Source of the DNA: Rhabdophis nuchalis
Lineage: Eukaryota; Chordata; Lepidosauria; Squamata; Natricidae
NCBI GenBank assembly: GCA_039707465.1
Contig: CM077644.1
Location: 200,543,962 to 200,607,961 of the forward strand
Direction: 5' to 3'
DNA length: 64,000 nt
In this document: piece after piece, positions 33,106-45,490 of the stretch
How the letters are laid out: each line of letters begins with the position of its first letter
Position numbering within the stretch: the stretch's first letter is position 1
Notes under the pieces: model-generated
Databases searched by the model: none
What the model saw: the letters and a program-made list of their open reading frames with translations, nothing else
What the model was told of the DNA's origin: nothing
Program-made: the position numbers and the translations under genes

Positions 33106-35190
33106 CTGTGTATGTCATTAGAGTGAATTTTCAACATGTAGCTCATTAAGGCCATTGTCCACCATGATCTCTAGAAATGGTTATTTGCTGGTTAACCTGT
33201 TCAATCCTAGATTCTTTCTAGTACAGGTAGCTTTAGCTTTTGTACATTCAAAATATCCTCTCATCACCCCAAAGCTACAAAATACTGCAGCAGCATCTCT
33301 GTTCATATAATTTCTTCTGGAAGAGGAACTGAGCTGACAATTAATTGGTTCAGCTTCTGACGTCTCAGATCAGCACAGCCTTTGCACATAGAAAAGCCTT
33401 CACAGGGGGAAAAAAAGTCTGTGGCCAAGTAAATAATTTCTTGTGACTCCAGATGATTTTTTCATTGGCATGAGAATACTTGTCTGTTTTGAGTGATACC
33501 GCCGATAAGAATGGAAGATGTATTTCTGTTCTCCAATCTTCTGTTGAAAATTTGGAGTCATGTAAAACAGTAAGATTTGGATAAAAGGCTGGATACCCAA
33601 CCTTTCTCCCTTTCAATTGATCTCCTCTGCTCATTCAAAAGCTTTCTAGAGACAGAGGATGCTCTCTCATCCATGAAAGGCTTCTGCTGGATTGACCCTG
33701 TTATTTTTGATGAATATAAAAAGTGTTCCTCATTTAAACTTGGATTTATAGGAAACAGAGAAGGAGAAAAACCTGGACAAATATAACCTGGCATTTAATT
33801 TCCTTCTACCTTCTTGAAAACAGACTCCATCCTAATGAGATGTCTCACCAATTTCAAACCTCTCTTGCATCTCACTAAATGAAAAATGCAAAACTAGCAG
33901 GTTGAAAATGGCATCCGCAGCAGCGAGATTTCCAATCAATTCCCCCCTCGTGCACCTCACTTTTGATTTTGCTCTCAGACACTTTAGTGCCTGCATGACA
34001 AATGGTGTGAACAGATGGGAATTTTTTAATGACTGCCTTCAAAAGCATCATCTTGGATATAATAAAAAAATGTAATATGATTATCAGTGTTCTCCCATTC
34101 TGGTTACACCTGTTTCTATCATTTATAACAGCGCCACAGGATTTTATGCAAGTGATTTTATGAGGAAGAGTAGCAGAAAATTCCCATCAATCTTCATTAG
34201 TCATAATGTTTTGTCCTTTTTTTTCCCTTGAAGAATGTAAATGAAACATTTATCTATAGTGTTGCTGTTGGAGTACATTATGCAAGCGTACAGCAAAAGC
34301 TATTTTCCCTGACAATGTATATGATGAAATACTTCTGCACAGAAGTATAGCACTTCCCCAGCAGGCATTAAGGGCTTTCTTATCAACTTGCAAACAATCT
34401 GAAAACAGCCTCCTGGTCTACAAAGTACATAGAGGCAAAATATGGATGACAGAAAGTAACATCTTCATTAACAAATGAAATCAATATACATGTATACCCA
34501 TTTAGCTTCTGCCATTTCTTTACGCATCCCCTCTGCTCATATTCAAGCAGGGATGGCTGTTAAACACTTCAACCAATATTTGAAGACAATCTTGGGATAA
34601 ATGAAAGCAAATAAACAAAAGCTTGATTCAGACAAGAGAACTTTTTTGAGAATAGGAAATCAAATAATCCGACTTGAGGTAGGTTTGCTCTGCTTTGGAA
34701 GCTTGGAAGATCTTCTGGTTTCTTTGTCAACTGTGGAAGAGCAACAGTCAACTGGAGCTAATAAACCAGAGAATGCTCTATCTGTAAAGACCAGCTTTCA
34801 GTTATTTATAAAATGATGGCATTTAGGCAACTCTGTTATGTTGACAACACTGTTATAGTAAACACCAACATTCAATACTATCATAGTGGAATAATCAATA
34901 TCATGATTATTCTGGAAACACCATTATATGAACAAGAGGCTGCCTTTAAAATTGGTTCAAAAACTTCAGAGGATGCAGAATGTCTGGGCTGTTATAGGAT
35001 ATGATTATCATTTCATGCTAATGTCCCGACTGCATTTGTTGTCAGTGTGTTTCCAAATACAGTTCCTGCCAATCCAAACCAGCCTAGTGTACAGATATTC
35101 CTTTTTAATTATCTCCTCCAATAACACTAAGCAGGGTTGGACTCGGTTGGATCTTTGCTGGGAGATCCCTATGAAATAGTGTACCTTAGA
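33106..35190. other. 2 kb of unique AT-rich DNA
   Basis: Small open frames on both strands overlap each other and none shows a domain. No repeat recognised. Confidence 0.4.
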
Positions 35191-35191
35191 C

Positions 35192-35250
35192 CAGTGACGG
35201 CACACTTTTTAGTTACTGAGTGGCCAAATTGCATGAGACTCTGTGCCAGG
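35192..35250. mobile_element. possible hAT-type terminal fragment
   Basis: CAGTGACGGCACACTTTTTAG then TACTGAGTGGCCAAATTGCA resembles the CAGTGATGGCGAACC type of hAT end. Only one end is visible. Confidence 0.35.
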
Positions 35251-35483
35251 TTTGGCCTTGCCCTGTGTTTGGAAACTATTTGGCACCTCACAAAATGAGA
35301 TAAGGTTTGTATTTGATAAACAAAGACTGAAAGACTGTTGCTAAGCCTTGCAGATTGTGAATGAAAGGAATTCACAGTCATGTAAATAAAAGGCATTTGG
35401 ACAGGACCAAGACTCTGTGTCATGGTCTTAGCTAGTTGACACTCTGCTTCTTGCTGTTTAAGACAGCCTGGGTCAGAACACAG

Positions 35484-35636
35484 AGTCAGCATATTGCCCT
35501 CAACAATCTGGGCCCTTATTTTACTGACCTTGGAAAAATGGAAGACTGAGTCAACTTTGAGCCACTCAGGATCAAATTGTTGGTAGTCGCAGAATTAGCT
35601 GCATTCTAACCTCTGTGCTGCCACCACGGCTCAGTA
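35484..35636 (-). mobile_element. tRNA-derived SINE (same family as 8252-8478), partial
   Basis: GTCAGCATATTGCCCTCAAC, AATCTGGGCCCTTATTTTAC, GAAGACTGAGTCAACTTTGAG, and the head complement GCATTCTAACCTCTGTGCTG. The 3' tail part is missing. Confidence 0.8.
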
Positions 35637-36996
35637 AGATGTGAAACAAGCAAAAACAAGCAAAAACAAAGAAAGTCCAGTTGCCTTTTGAAAACGTACC
35701 TTTAGGACAACCATGACCTGGACGACTGAGAATCTCCACAGACATTTCTCTGCAATGGGTTCAGTGTTTTGCAACAACCCTCTTTTGGTTATCAGGTTGC
35801 TCCCACTTTTCCTAACTGCCTTCTAAAAAACATTAAAAATTAAACAATTACAGAGGCCCTTGAATAATTACTAAGCAAGTTATTGTATTTCTGATAGTGA
35901 ATTTGGGGTCATGCAGTGTTAGTTTTGTAAGATTGGTACGATGGTGAACAGTGCTAATTATTACGTTTTGTGTTGATTAGTTTGGGTAGTTGTTCTATGC
36001 AAATTGTTATTCTGGTTGTTGGGTTATGCATTATTGTTATATAACATTAGAGGGATTTTACTATGAGTGTTTTATGTTCATATTCATATTGTGACATATA
36101 TGTTATAATTTTGTATAAGCCTTGATGAGTATTAATAAAATTGGGGATGTTTCCATTAAAGAAGCAAGAGAGGGAAAGCAAGGAAGGAAGGAGAAAGGGA
36201 TAACTTTATTTCCTTGGGAGTAGGAAATAAATAATTTCCTAGTCCTGGGGTTTAAACTGCTTGTGATATGCTGTCTTTTGAATATTATTGCTACTTTTAA
36301 GACCAGGCAGAGCAAGAGAGAGAGAGAGAGGGAGAGAAGACGAGAGAACCAACTAGTGCTAATAGACAAGAAAATATAATGGTTGAAAAAAGTTAATACT
36401 GTATACGCTTGATTCCTAAGAGATAAAAATCTGCATTTTCATTTGCTTTGCAAAACAGATTAGAAAGCATATCTTGCTACCATGTAACAAAATACTTATA
36501 CCACAAGTGGCGATTAAATATTTTGACTCCAAAATATTTGAAGCTTAAACACGCCACTTTGAGTGCAAACAGTTATTTCAATCTTGAAACAAGTTGTTCC
36601 GACCTTATGGGAAACATTGTGAATGTTTTTCTACCCCTTTTGGAAGCATTTCAAACTCAAAACAGCTCCCTTTTAACTTCAAATGTGTTGTGAGTTCAAA
36701 ATGAGGCAATTTTAAGCTTGGAAAGTTTCCAAGCTGGTCAAAACAGAGCGGGAACACTTTGTATAAGATTGGAACTTGAAATGGGTAGTGCTGAATATGA
36801 AACATTTCAGATTTGAAACATTTTCAACATTGTTAATTTGAATTACATTAATTGGATATCTAATTACATCTGTTCTCAATTATTTTACACATTAAAGGTA
36901 TTTGTATATTTGTTTTCTGTTTTACCACTAGAGAGCTGTATAAATAGGCCCAATTGCTACTTATAGGCATCTCCGCACACAGCACATTAGATATAG
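35637..36996. other. unique DNA with a (GA)n tract
   Basis: A (GA)n run at 36313-36331. Nothing else recognised. Confidence 0.4.
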
Positions 36997-37131
36997 CAGG
37001 GGTCTCCAACCTTTGCAACTTTAAGTCTGAAGGACTTCAGCTCCCAGAGTTCTCCAGCCAGCAAAGCTGGCTGGAGAAGTCTGGGAGCTGAAGTCCTTCA
37101 GACTTAAAGTTGCAAAGGTTGGAGACTCCTG
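36997..37131. mobile_element. hAT-type palindromic MITE, complete
   Basis: 135 bp from CAGGGGTCTCCAACCTTTGC to GCAAAGGTTGGAGACTCCTG, almost perfectly inverted over arms of about 60 bases. Flanks agatatag and agacatag share 7 of 8 bases. Same family as 7923-8036. Confidence 0.92.
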
Positions 37132-37216
37132 AGACATAGTATTGTGTGGTTGCATGGAAGCTTCCTTCTTTGCATCTTTTACCATCAAAGGAAATAATAA
37201 GATGAAAAACATCCAA

Positions 37217-37407
37217 TTTTGGCACCAGAAACCTGCACTGGCCAGCTGGTCTTTGGGTTTCCAGCACTCCGGTGCATGGGAAGACCAACTGGCCGATGCG
37301 TATGCACATGCCAGAAACCCGAAGAGCAGCTGGCAACGGTGCAGATACCCACAGAGAGGGTTCTGCATGCCATTTCTGGAATGCATGCCACAGGTCTGCC
37401 ATCATGG
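37217..37407. mobile_element. hAT-type element of the GTGATGGCGAACC family, partial
   Basis: It has the family modules CACTGGCCAGCTGGTCTT, GAAGACCAACTGGCC, ACCCGAAGAGCAGCTGGCAA, and the end region GCCATTTCTGGAATGCATGC and GTCTGCCATCATGG. The left terminus is not recognisable. Confidence 0.65.
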
Positions 37408-37804
37408 TTCTAGACAATTAAATTTTCTTTGGGCACAGGCGGAGTACTTTAGCTCCATATTTAGTGAGACTGTTATGATCCTGGATTCTTTGTCCCAGGT
37501 GTAGAATGCTTAGTAGGTTGATATTTGTCTTTATCTGAGTTCATTCCAAAACGCCCTCACCTGCAAGTAGATCAGTGAGTGCTACATGCTGATGAAGCAG
37601 TTTTATCCTTGTCACAGAAAAGGAATTTGCTAGTGATAGCCACTTACCTAACAAGAGTTACATCGACTGTTGCTGTATGTTTTTGGAGGAAAAGTGGAGT
37701 GGAGGTTTACCAACACCCCTGGAGGGCCATCTGTCCTGATTTAGCAGTGGAATAAAAGACCTTGTTAGTGCCTGCACCTACCTACATGACCCAGGTGAGA
37801 ATGG
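37408..37804. other. unique DNA, possibly including the lost left part of Tc1
   Basis: No Tc1-like left terminal repeat could be found here. Nothing else is recognised. Confidence 0.35.
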
Positions 37805-38285
37805 ACAGGGTGTCAAGATGTAAGTCTTTTTCAAATCTGGGCACATTTTTGCAAAAATCTACATCACGTCTGACAAAAACATGTGGGAAAATGTGCTAAG
37901 GTCTGATGAGACCAAGGTTGAATTTTTTTGGCCATAGTTTCAAAAAGTATGTTTGGCACGAAAACAACACTGTGCATCGCCCAAAGTACACCATACATCC
38001 CACAGTGAAGCATGGTGGCATTATCCTTTTGGGCTGCTTTTCTTAAGCTGAACTGGAGCTTAATCAAGGTGGAGGGAATTATGAACAGTTCCAGATATCA
38101 CTCAATTTTGGAACAAAATCTTCAAGCCTCTGCAAAAATGCTGATGATGAAAAGCAATTTACTTTTCAACAGGACAACAACCCAATGCATGCCTCCAAAT
38201 CAACAAAAGCATAGCTTCACCAAAAGAATACCAATGTTTTGGAAGGACCCAGCCAAATTCAGGACCTGAATCCAACTGAAAATGT
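37805..38285 (+). pseudogene. Tc1-like transposase, central catalytic region, decayed
   Basis: Conceptual reading with frame changes gives ...MWENVL, SDETKVEFF, FKKYVW, TIPTVKHGG near 37990-38020, then FQQDNNPMHASKSTK near 38165-38210 and DLNPTEN near 38265-38282. These are the first Asp of the DDE triad (in SDETK), the HGG block, the second Asp (in FQQDN) and the PDLNP.EN block of Tc1/mariner transposases, which cut and paste DNA at TA sites. Frameshifts and an in-frame stop after the HGG block make it inactive. The sequence breaks at 38285 and resumes at 39077. Confidence 0.85.
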
Positions 38286-38838
38286 GATGTTCTGACCCCC
38301 TTACTCCGACTAACACAAGACTGGCTGCCTGCCACTAACTCTCTTGGCTGCTTGCCTGAATGACTCTGAACAGATACGAAGCTTCCTAACTCGAGTAAAC
38401 ATGAACCTGAAAATCAACACGAATAAACACGAACCTAGAAATCCAATGTTGTTCTCTGCAAGGACTTTATTAGCAAAGACTTCCTTTTAAACCCTCTTGG
38501 GAGGGGCCAGTCATTAGACAGTTGGGACTAATTCAAATCCTTCGAGTTCGCTTCTGATGCAATTGAAGCCTCCTTTTTTCAGCCCTTCTCAATCTAGCAT
38601 TAGGGACAAGCTGGCCTTGATCCTCCCCACTACTCCAAGACCCAGGGGCCTTCTGATGACCAGCCGGGCTCTCTGCTCTCTCAAGGTCACCCACCTCCTC
38701 CAGAGCAGACTCATAGGACTCCTCACTAGAGGAGTCCATCAGCAGCTCATCCGGAATCGGCTGGGCCACAACAGGTGATCTGAAAAGGGCTGTGAACAAG
38801 AGATGCCCTTGCAATCTGACAGATTTGGAGTCGTTTTG
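38286..38838 (-). mobile_element. LTR-retrotransposon-like fragment inserted in Tc1
   Basis: It interrupts the Tc1 transposase and begins TGTTCTGACC, a TG start as in LTRs. The minus strand from 38808 to 38533 is an 80-odd-codon open frame with an acidic, serine-rich part (DSSSEESYESALEEVGDLE) and a basic end (RRAEKRRLQLHQKRTRR). This acidic-then-basic pattern occurs in spacer regions of reptile LTR elements, but I cannot name a family. The element type is a guess; that it is an insertion is well supported by the split transposase. Confidence 0.4.
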
Positions 38839-38844
38839 CAAGCA

Positions 38845-39076
38845 GTAGCAACAGCAATAGTACTTAAGCTTATAGTATATAAGTTTGTGCTTTACCGCAC
38901 TCTTTCAGCAGTTTACAATGTCAACATATTGCTTCCAACAATCTGAGTCATCATTTTACCGGAAGGATAGAAAGCTGAGTCAACCCTGAGCTGGTCAAAA
39001 TTAAACATCTGGCTGAGGAGAGTTAGCCTGCAATATTCTTCATTCTTCACCAATGTGCTTCCACAACACTAGCAAG
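38845..39076 (-). mobile_element. tRNA-derived SINE (same family as 8252-8478), inserted in Tc1
   Basis: It reads from the tail GCAACAGCAATAGTACTTAAG through AGTTTACAATGTCAACATATT, CAACAATCTGAGTCATCATTT, GAAAGCTGAGTCAACCCTGAG to the worn head complement CACCAATGTGCTTCCACAAC. Confidence 0.8.
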
Positions 39077-39204
39077 GAAAAATGGGCTAGATGTGCCATG
39101 CTGATTGGCTTCTACTGTAAAAGACTGAATACTGTTATCAAATCAACAAATGCTTCATCAAGGTATTAATTTAAAGGTATGCATATATATGCAACTACAT
39201 TATT
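39077..39204 (+). pseudogene. Tc1-like transposase, C terminus
   Basis: AAGGAAAAATGGGCTAGATG, then AAAAGACTGAATACTGTTATC, then GCTTCATCAAGGTATTAA, reads as a Tc1 C terminus with ASSRY before the stop at 39167-39169. Then comes TTTAAAGG...ATATGCAAC, the start of the Tc1 3' noncoding region, before the CR1-L3 insertion. Confidence 0.7.
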
Positions 39205-39885
<681 letters not shown>

Positions 39886-40064
39886 GTAAGTTTTTCATTG
39901 TTATTTTTTCTCCTAAAATTGTTAGTATGTTTTTCACTTGATTTGTACCGCTTATATATTATATTACAGATGGAAAAATTCAGAAGAGATTTTTTTTTTT
40001 TTTACATCTCAAAAACTGATGTTTTAACAGGGATGTGTAAACTTTCTATATGCACTATATTACA
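39886..40064 (+). mobile_element. Tc1-like element, 3' noncoding region and right terminal repeat
   Basis: It has TTTTTCACTTGATTTGTACC, AGATGGAAAAATTCAGAAG, TTTACATCTCAAAAACTGATG, and then TTTTAACAGGGATGTGTAAAC and TTCTATATGCACTATA. The order and wording fit the right end of a vertebrate Tc1 element whose terminal repeat contains TTTTAACAGGGGTGTGTARAC. It completes the element whose transposase lies at 37805-39169. Confidence 0.75.
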
Positions 40065-41204
40065 TAACTTTAAAAAATCTAATATAAAGGATGACGGAAG
40101 TGTTATCTGGTTACAAAAGATAACAACCCCCCCCCATTTGCATGTAAATGCTATAGAAGCAAAATTGTCCTAAACAAAGAGCTAACAACTTGTAGAATAT
40201 ATACCAATAAGAATTAAAGGATGTTTATCTTTATATATTTTGCAGAACAAAATATCATGGGTAATTTATAATTCTATTTAATTGAATTAATGAAGCTGCA
40301 CTTTAAAATGTGCTTAAATTTAATTAGAAAACTAGCACTCCTTGCTGCTTTAATAATTGAAAGGCCAAATGTTGGGGAAAGAAAAATAAAAGATAAAAAT
40401 AACATGGGAATGGTTCAAATCTTCTGTGTTATGTGATATATTTTCATTTTTAATAGGAATGGGGGGGGGGAGAGAACTCTCCCATGCTTGATTTTATATT
40501 TTTTATTTTTTTTTAAAAAAAATATGAAAACTTTTATGCAGCTTCATTCTGCTTGACTCTAAACAGCTTTCAAAGTTAACAATACAATAAAACAACAAAG
40601 TAAATTATAAATATGCCTACTCATTTAAATACAATCCTGTATCTTATCAAGTAGTACAACATTCTCACTGTATCATTCCATCCTAGAAGACTACATCAAG
40701 AAAGAGACACAGAAAATTTACTTTAATGATGTAGACAATAAAGATAGCATGTTGAAAGATTTCCCTCTTATGCAAAGAGATTCACGGTGGGACTTTATTT
40801 TTCCTTTCTTTCTTTTTTGGTGCCTTGTTTTTCAAGGCTAAGCTAATGTTTCTGTAGCAGCCATTACATATTTAGTCAAGAGAGTGGCCATGACAAACAT
40901 AAAAATGGATGGAATTTCAATTGTGTATGGTTGTGACCACTATCTTGATTATTCTAACACCCATCCCCAACAGATATGATCCATCTTCAGCCCCAAAAGA
41001 TTTTTGGCTTATCCAGATATTCAGGGTGAGATGGGCGATAGTCACTTCAGAAGACAAGCTGTTTCAAACTAATTAGAGGTACATGTTCAATTTTGCTTCA
41101 TCATACTGAGTGTCATAGTACGTCTCTGAGAGAGGGGGGAGGGGGGAGGGAAAGAGGGAGAATGAATTTCACAAAACAGATTTTGCATTGTTTACTATGA
41201 GACT
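40065..41204. other. unique AT-rich DNA
   Basis: Short G run at 40462-40471 and a GGGGGGAGGGGGGAGGG tract at 41136-41150. No gene recognised. Confidence 0.4.
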
Positions 41205-41549
41205 CAGTGACTAAGACACTGAGCTTTTTGATCAGAAAGGTTGACAGTTTGGCGGTTTGAATCCCTAGCGCTGCGTAACAGAGTGAACTCCCATTACTTG
41301 TGCCAGCTTCTGCCAACCTATCAGTTCAAAAGCAAGTAAAAATTGCAAGTAGAAAAATAGGGACCACCTTGGTGGGAAGGTAACAGCATTCCGTGCACCC
41401 TCGGCGTTTAGTCATGCTGGCCACATAACCACGGAGACATCTTCGGACAGCGCTGGCTCTTTGGTTTTGAAACAGAGATGAGCACCAGTCCCTAGAGTTG
41501 GGAATGACTAGCACATATGTGTGAGGGGAACCTTTACCTTTACCTTACT
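41205..41549 (+). mobile_element. tRNA-derived squamate SINE (ACCTTTACCTTTA-tail family), full length
   Basis: The head is AGTGACTAAGACACTGAGC with B box GGCGGTTTGAATCCC. The body has GTGCCAGCTTCTGCCAACC, GACCACCTTGGTGGGAAGG, GGCCACATAACCACGGAGAC and GATGAGCACCAGTCCCTAGA. The tail is GGGGAACCTTTACCTTTACC. It is the most complete copy in the window and the reference for the copies at 12098 and 53048. Confidence 0.9.
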
Positions 41550-43865
41550 ATGAAATTAGGGACTTGATCCAAAATTTCTGGCTTCCCCAAGTGAAAAGAT
41601 ATGAGTGCTTGGCACAGCCTCATTCTGTTTCACGTCATTGCTGAGTGCTGAGCCCAACCTTTCTTATTTTGAATTAAAGAGTATTTTCAAACTTCTGCCA
41701 GCACAACATATACTGAGCATTTTCTTCTCCTGTAGGCAATGGCTTTCCTCTGACCAGGGTGAACATCTTCTCTTCCCTTCTTCCCTTGTGACTGCTTATA
41801 ATCATTATTTTAAATATGAAACTGAAATATATTACTTCTTTTCTATATCTGTCTCTTGAAATAACTTAAATACAGCAGTAAAATACATAGAATTGCAAAA
41901 GATTTTGTGGATCATGGTTCACCTGAATAACATGTCTTTATGTTTAATCCAGTATTTTATTCCTTTCTCAAATAATTAGATATCTGTTAGGTAAAATATA
42001 TTTTTGCAAATTCAGAGACACTAGAATAAAAAGAACAGGTGGCATTAATTATGATATATATTTTTATTGCTGTATATTTTATAATACATAGTGACATCAA
42101 CCTTAATGGTGAACATTTGGAACCAGTTTTAGAGAATTAAGTCCCATGAAAAGTAATCTCTTAATAACAGATAATTATAGATTCTTTATTCTAATTAATT
42201 TTTATTAATATTCATGAAGTATTTATTTTAAGGATTTATGTGGCTACCCAACACTAACTGATACAACAACTATAAAACCAATAAAAATGATAAAGCATAT
42301 GAAAACAGTATATTAGTTGAATGCTATTTGAAAAAGTTATTGATTGGTGTGAATGTTTTCGAGAAATTTAATATTTTCCCCCCAGATTAAGTAACTAATG
42401 ACTGGATCAATTCTCCCCCGCCCCTTGTTCTTAGGTATTAAATCAGTATTGATTTCTACTTAATAGACACACAAAAATTTTCTTGCAGATACTGCATAAC
42501 ATATTTTATTTTGTAGAATATATGATTTCTACAAATAAATCTTATTCAGTTCATTTTGATTATTTTATTTCAATATTTCTTTTATTTAAAAGGGGACTTA
42601 GTAGACCTGTATGAATTAGAAAAATCTAGTTTTAATGAATTTAATTCACATTTAAATGAACTCAAATATCCTTATTGAATTGTCAAATTGATTTGATTCA
42701 GCCCTATAGACTGATTTCAAAAGCTTTTGGAAATATGCAAGAAGCTTTCAAACTGTCTGAATTGACTGATATGTACCAAACCTGACTCAATCATTGTAAC
42801 TTATTTGCTTCTTTAATTTGAAAAGTTAGTTTGATTTGGAGATTCAATCAAATCACCTTGGAAAAGAAACTGCAATCAAATATTTTCATACTCTAAAACA
42901 TGTTATTCTCTAGAATAAAACATCTCTTACTTTCTGTAAAGTTCAAGGTAGCTGAACAACCATAAATATAAATGGTTGTTAATTGGATAATTGTAATCCA
43001 TAAAGAACAAGAACATTAATGCTACATATAAAATGCCTTTTAAAAATCCTGCTACTCATTTATCTGAGATAAATGCAGGTGGTTTTAGGAAATAAGATTT
43101 GCTCTTTTAACAGACATCCTTGAATGATACATTAGACTTTTTCATACAAAACACTGAACTATTAGCTGAGCACTCTTGGTAGGATATGTGCAACACATTA
43201 AGTTAGGCTAATTTGCGATTATGTGCTTTGCAATTTAGCATTTGTGAGATGGTTCATGGCACTTCCTAGGTCTTCACACAGAGATAACATCTTATCATAC
43301 TTTTCTGGGTATCTACAGATGTTCAGTGATAGAACACATATATTTGGTTTTTAAAAAAAAATAGAACTCCATAACTCAGTAAATTCAGCATGTTTGCAAT
43401 ATTTTCAGCAGTTGTTTCTTTCAGTCTTAATTTAATATTTATTGTTAGATTGGGATGTCTGTGCTTTTTTTCTTTTTCTTTTTCTTTTCCATTTTATTAT
43501 AGTGTTTTAATGATAATTTATTGTTACTTGTGATGCATTTGAAAAATAGTTTGAGTATTCTGATCATATCCATTTTTGTAAGGTATTGTACAATGTGATA
43601 GACAGCAAAACGATACAAATTTACTGTGCAATGTAATATACAATAAAGCAGATGCTACGGTAAAACGCACACACTTTTCTAGTATAGTTTTGGTCAAAAG
43701 TTTGTGTCTGTGTATGTGTGTTTGTACATGTTCATTATGTCTCATATTAGGCAGGGGATGAAGAAAATATACTGCTCAAAACAAATAGCATTTTCATAGA
43801 TATGATATTCATGATGGCATAGTAAAAGGGCAGGTAAAAAATCCAATTTGGTCTGAGATCTAGTC
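41550..43865. other. 2.3 kb of unique AT-rich DNA
   Basis: No recognised repeat, RNA gene or coding frame. Confidence 0.4.
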
Positions 43866-44112
43866 TGGCCTAGTGGTTAAGGAATCAAGCTAACCCATGA
43901 ATTCAAGTCCTTCCTTAACCATGAAAACCAGCTGGGGGGACTGTGGGCCAGTTGTTCTTCTCAGCCCAATGCACCTCACAAGGTTATTGTTGTGGGAAAA
44001 ATAGGAAGAGGAAGGAGTATTGTGTTTGTTTGTCACCTAGAGTTATTTGGAAAAATGATGAAGGCAGGATATAAAGTAAAATAAATAAAGTAAAAAAAAT
44101 AAAATAAAATAA
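43866..44112 (+). mobile_element. Sauria-type SINE, well preserved
   Basis: The head is CTGGCCTAGTGGTTAAGGAAT with B box GAATTCAAGTCCTTCC. The body is GGGCCAGTTGTTCTTCTCAG, CACAAGGTTATTGTTGTGGG. The Bov-B-like end is CACCTAGAGTTATTTGG, GATGAAGGCAGGATATAAAG, with an AAATA tail. Confidence 0.88.
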
Positions 44113-44335
44113 TAAAGACACCCCTATTCAACTCTCTATGCTTTCTATGTTCCTTGTCAGCTTCCGGGGGATGCCTCTTTGCACCTTTTTTTGAAAAAAA
44201 ACTATATTCAAAGAAAAGTATTCATTTATTTGTTTTTAAATATTATAAATGAAAAAAATTATTATAATTTTAAAGGAACTGAAACTAAAGTTAATTAAAA
44301 AGAAGAAGAAAATTAAATGAAAAGCTCTAGTTTTT

Positions 44336-44412
44336 GTTTATTATTTATTTATATTTCACATTTCTAAACCATCCATCTCCCACAAAGGGAGGCTCTGGGT
44401 AGTGATATGTAA
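44336..44412 (-). mobile_element. CR1/L2-type LINE or SINE 3' end, short
   Basis: TTATTTATATTTCACATTTC and CCATCTCCCACAAAGGGAGG CTCTGGG are the antisense of a GTCCCTTTGGGAGA...ATATAAAT 3' end. Too short to place. Confidence 0.4.
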
Positions 44413-45041
44413 TAATAGATACTCGTGTATATATAGGATAACTTAATTAATTATTAAATTATAGTAATAATACAAACAAAAAAAGCAAAATTAAGCACTA
44501 ATATATTCAATCAATATAAGTAGTCTAGGTATGTTGCATAGGTATTTAACTACAAAATATCAAATAATCCATTAACAATTGCCCATTATGATAAAATATA
44601 TGGTATCTATGTTAAAGAGAAACATTATTTATACTTTTTGATTAGTAGATATTATAGCCTTTTCAAAAATGGAAAATACATATTTCCTGAATGCAATCTT
44701 GATGTTCAAACCAGTAATACATTTTTTTTACAATTAATATGTCTCTAAGCTATTCCTAAAGACCAAATATAACTTAAAATCCTCAAAAACCAAATCCCAC
44801 AATTCTGAGATAATGTAATTCAAAATATACTTACACCTTGAACTTAAAAACATTTAGCCATAAATCTATTTATATATGTTACATTATTCCCAAAAGGGAA
44901 AAAAATGGACAAGATGGTATCATATGTGTTAACATATCCTAAATTTCATTTGTGTTAACTTATCCTAAATTTCTTACATATCCAACTAAGAAAATCTATA
45001 GTCCATTGTTTCAAATTGGAGGTATCCATTGGGGAAAATAT
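44413..45041. other. unique DNA with a short tandem duplication
   Basis: GTGTTAACATATCCTAAATTTC and GTGTTAACTTATCCTAAATTTC occur in tandem at about 44927-44972. Nothing else is recognised. Confidence 0.5.
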
Positions 45042-45115
45042 TATTCTATTCTATTCTATTCTATTCTATTCTATTCTATTCTATTTTATTCCATTCCATT
45101 CCATTCCATTCATTG
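45042..45115. repeat. (TTCTA)n then (CCATT)n pentanucleotide array
   Basis: About nine CTATT units followed by about five CCATT units and a degenerate CCACT stretch. Confidence 0.93.
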
Positions 45116-45145
45116 CACTCCACTCCACTCTATTATTTCTATTCC

Positions 45146-45267
45146 CGTGGTATTTGCAAGAAAGGTCATAAAATGGGGCAAATTCACTTAACAACAATTT
45201 TATTTAGCGGTTTTTATTAACCATAACTAAGCCCAAACAGAAATTTTGGGCTTAGTTATGGTAATAA
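45146..45267 (+). mobile_element. fragment of a DNA-transposon-like repeat with a 23-bp hairpin
   Basis: AAGAAAGGTCATAAAATGGGG and CACTTAACAACAATTTT match the 3' part of the snake repeat whose 5' part is at 20985. Within it TTATTAACCATAACTAAGCC (from 45214) and the inverse GGCTTAGTTATGGTAATAA (to 45267) form a stem of 23 pairs with one bulge and a loop of about 7 bases. Confidence 0.5.
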
Positions 45268-45490
45268 GTTTCTTTACTTGCCTTTCCTTTGGCTGCTAAT
45301 GAATGGAGGGTCTAATTCTACATGCCTTGCCTAGATTCATCACTTTGTGAGGCCTGTGCAAGACAGCCACTTGGGACTATGGAGGTGACATTGAGGTGCT
45401 TTGCATCACTCCAACAATCTGACAGATCTGAACCTATTAGCAGCACATCTCAGAAAGTTTCCTGAGAATTGTGGTGGGCATGCTTTAAAG

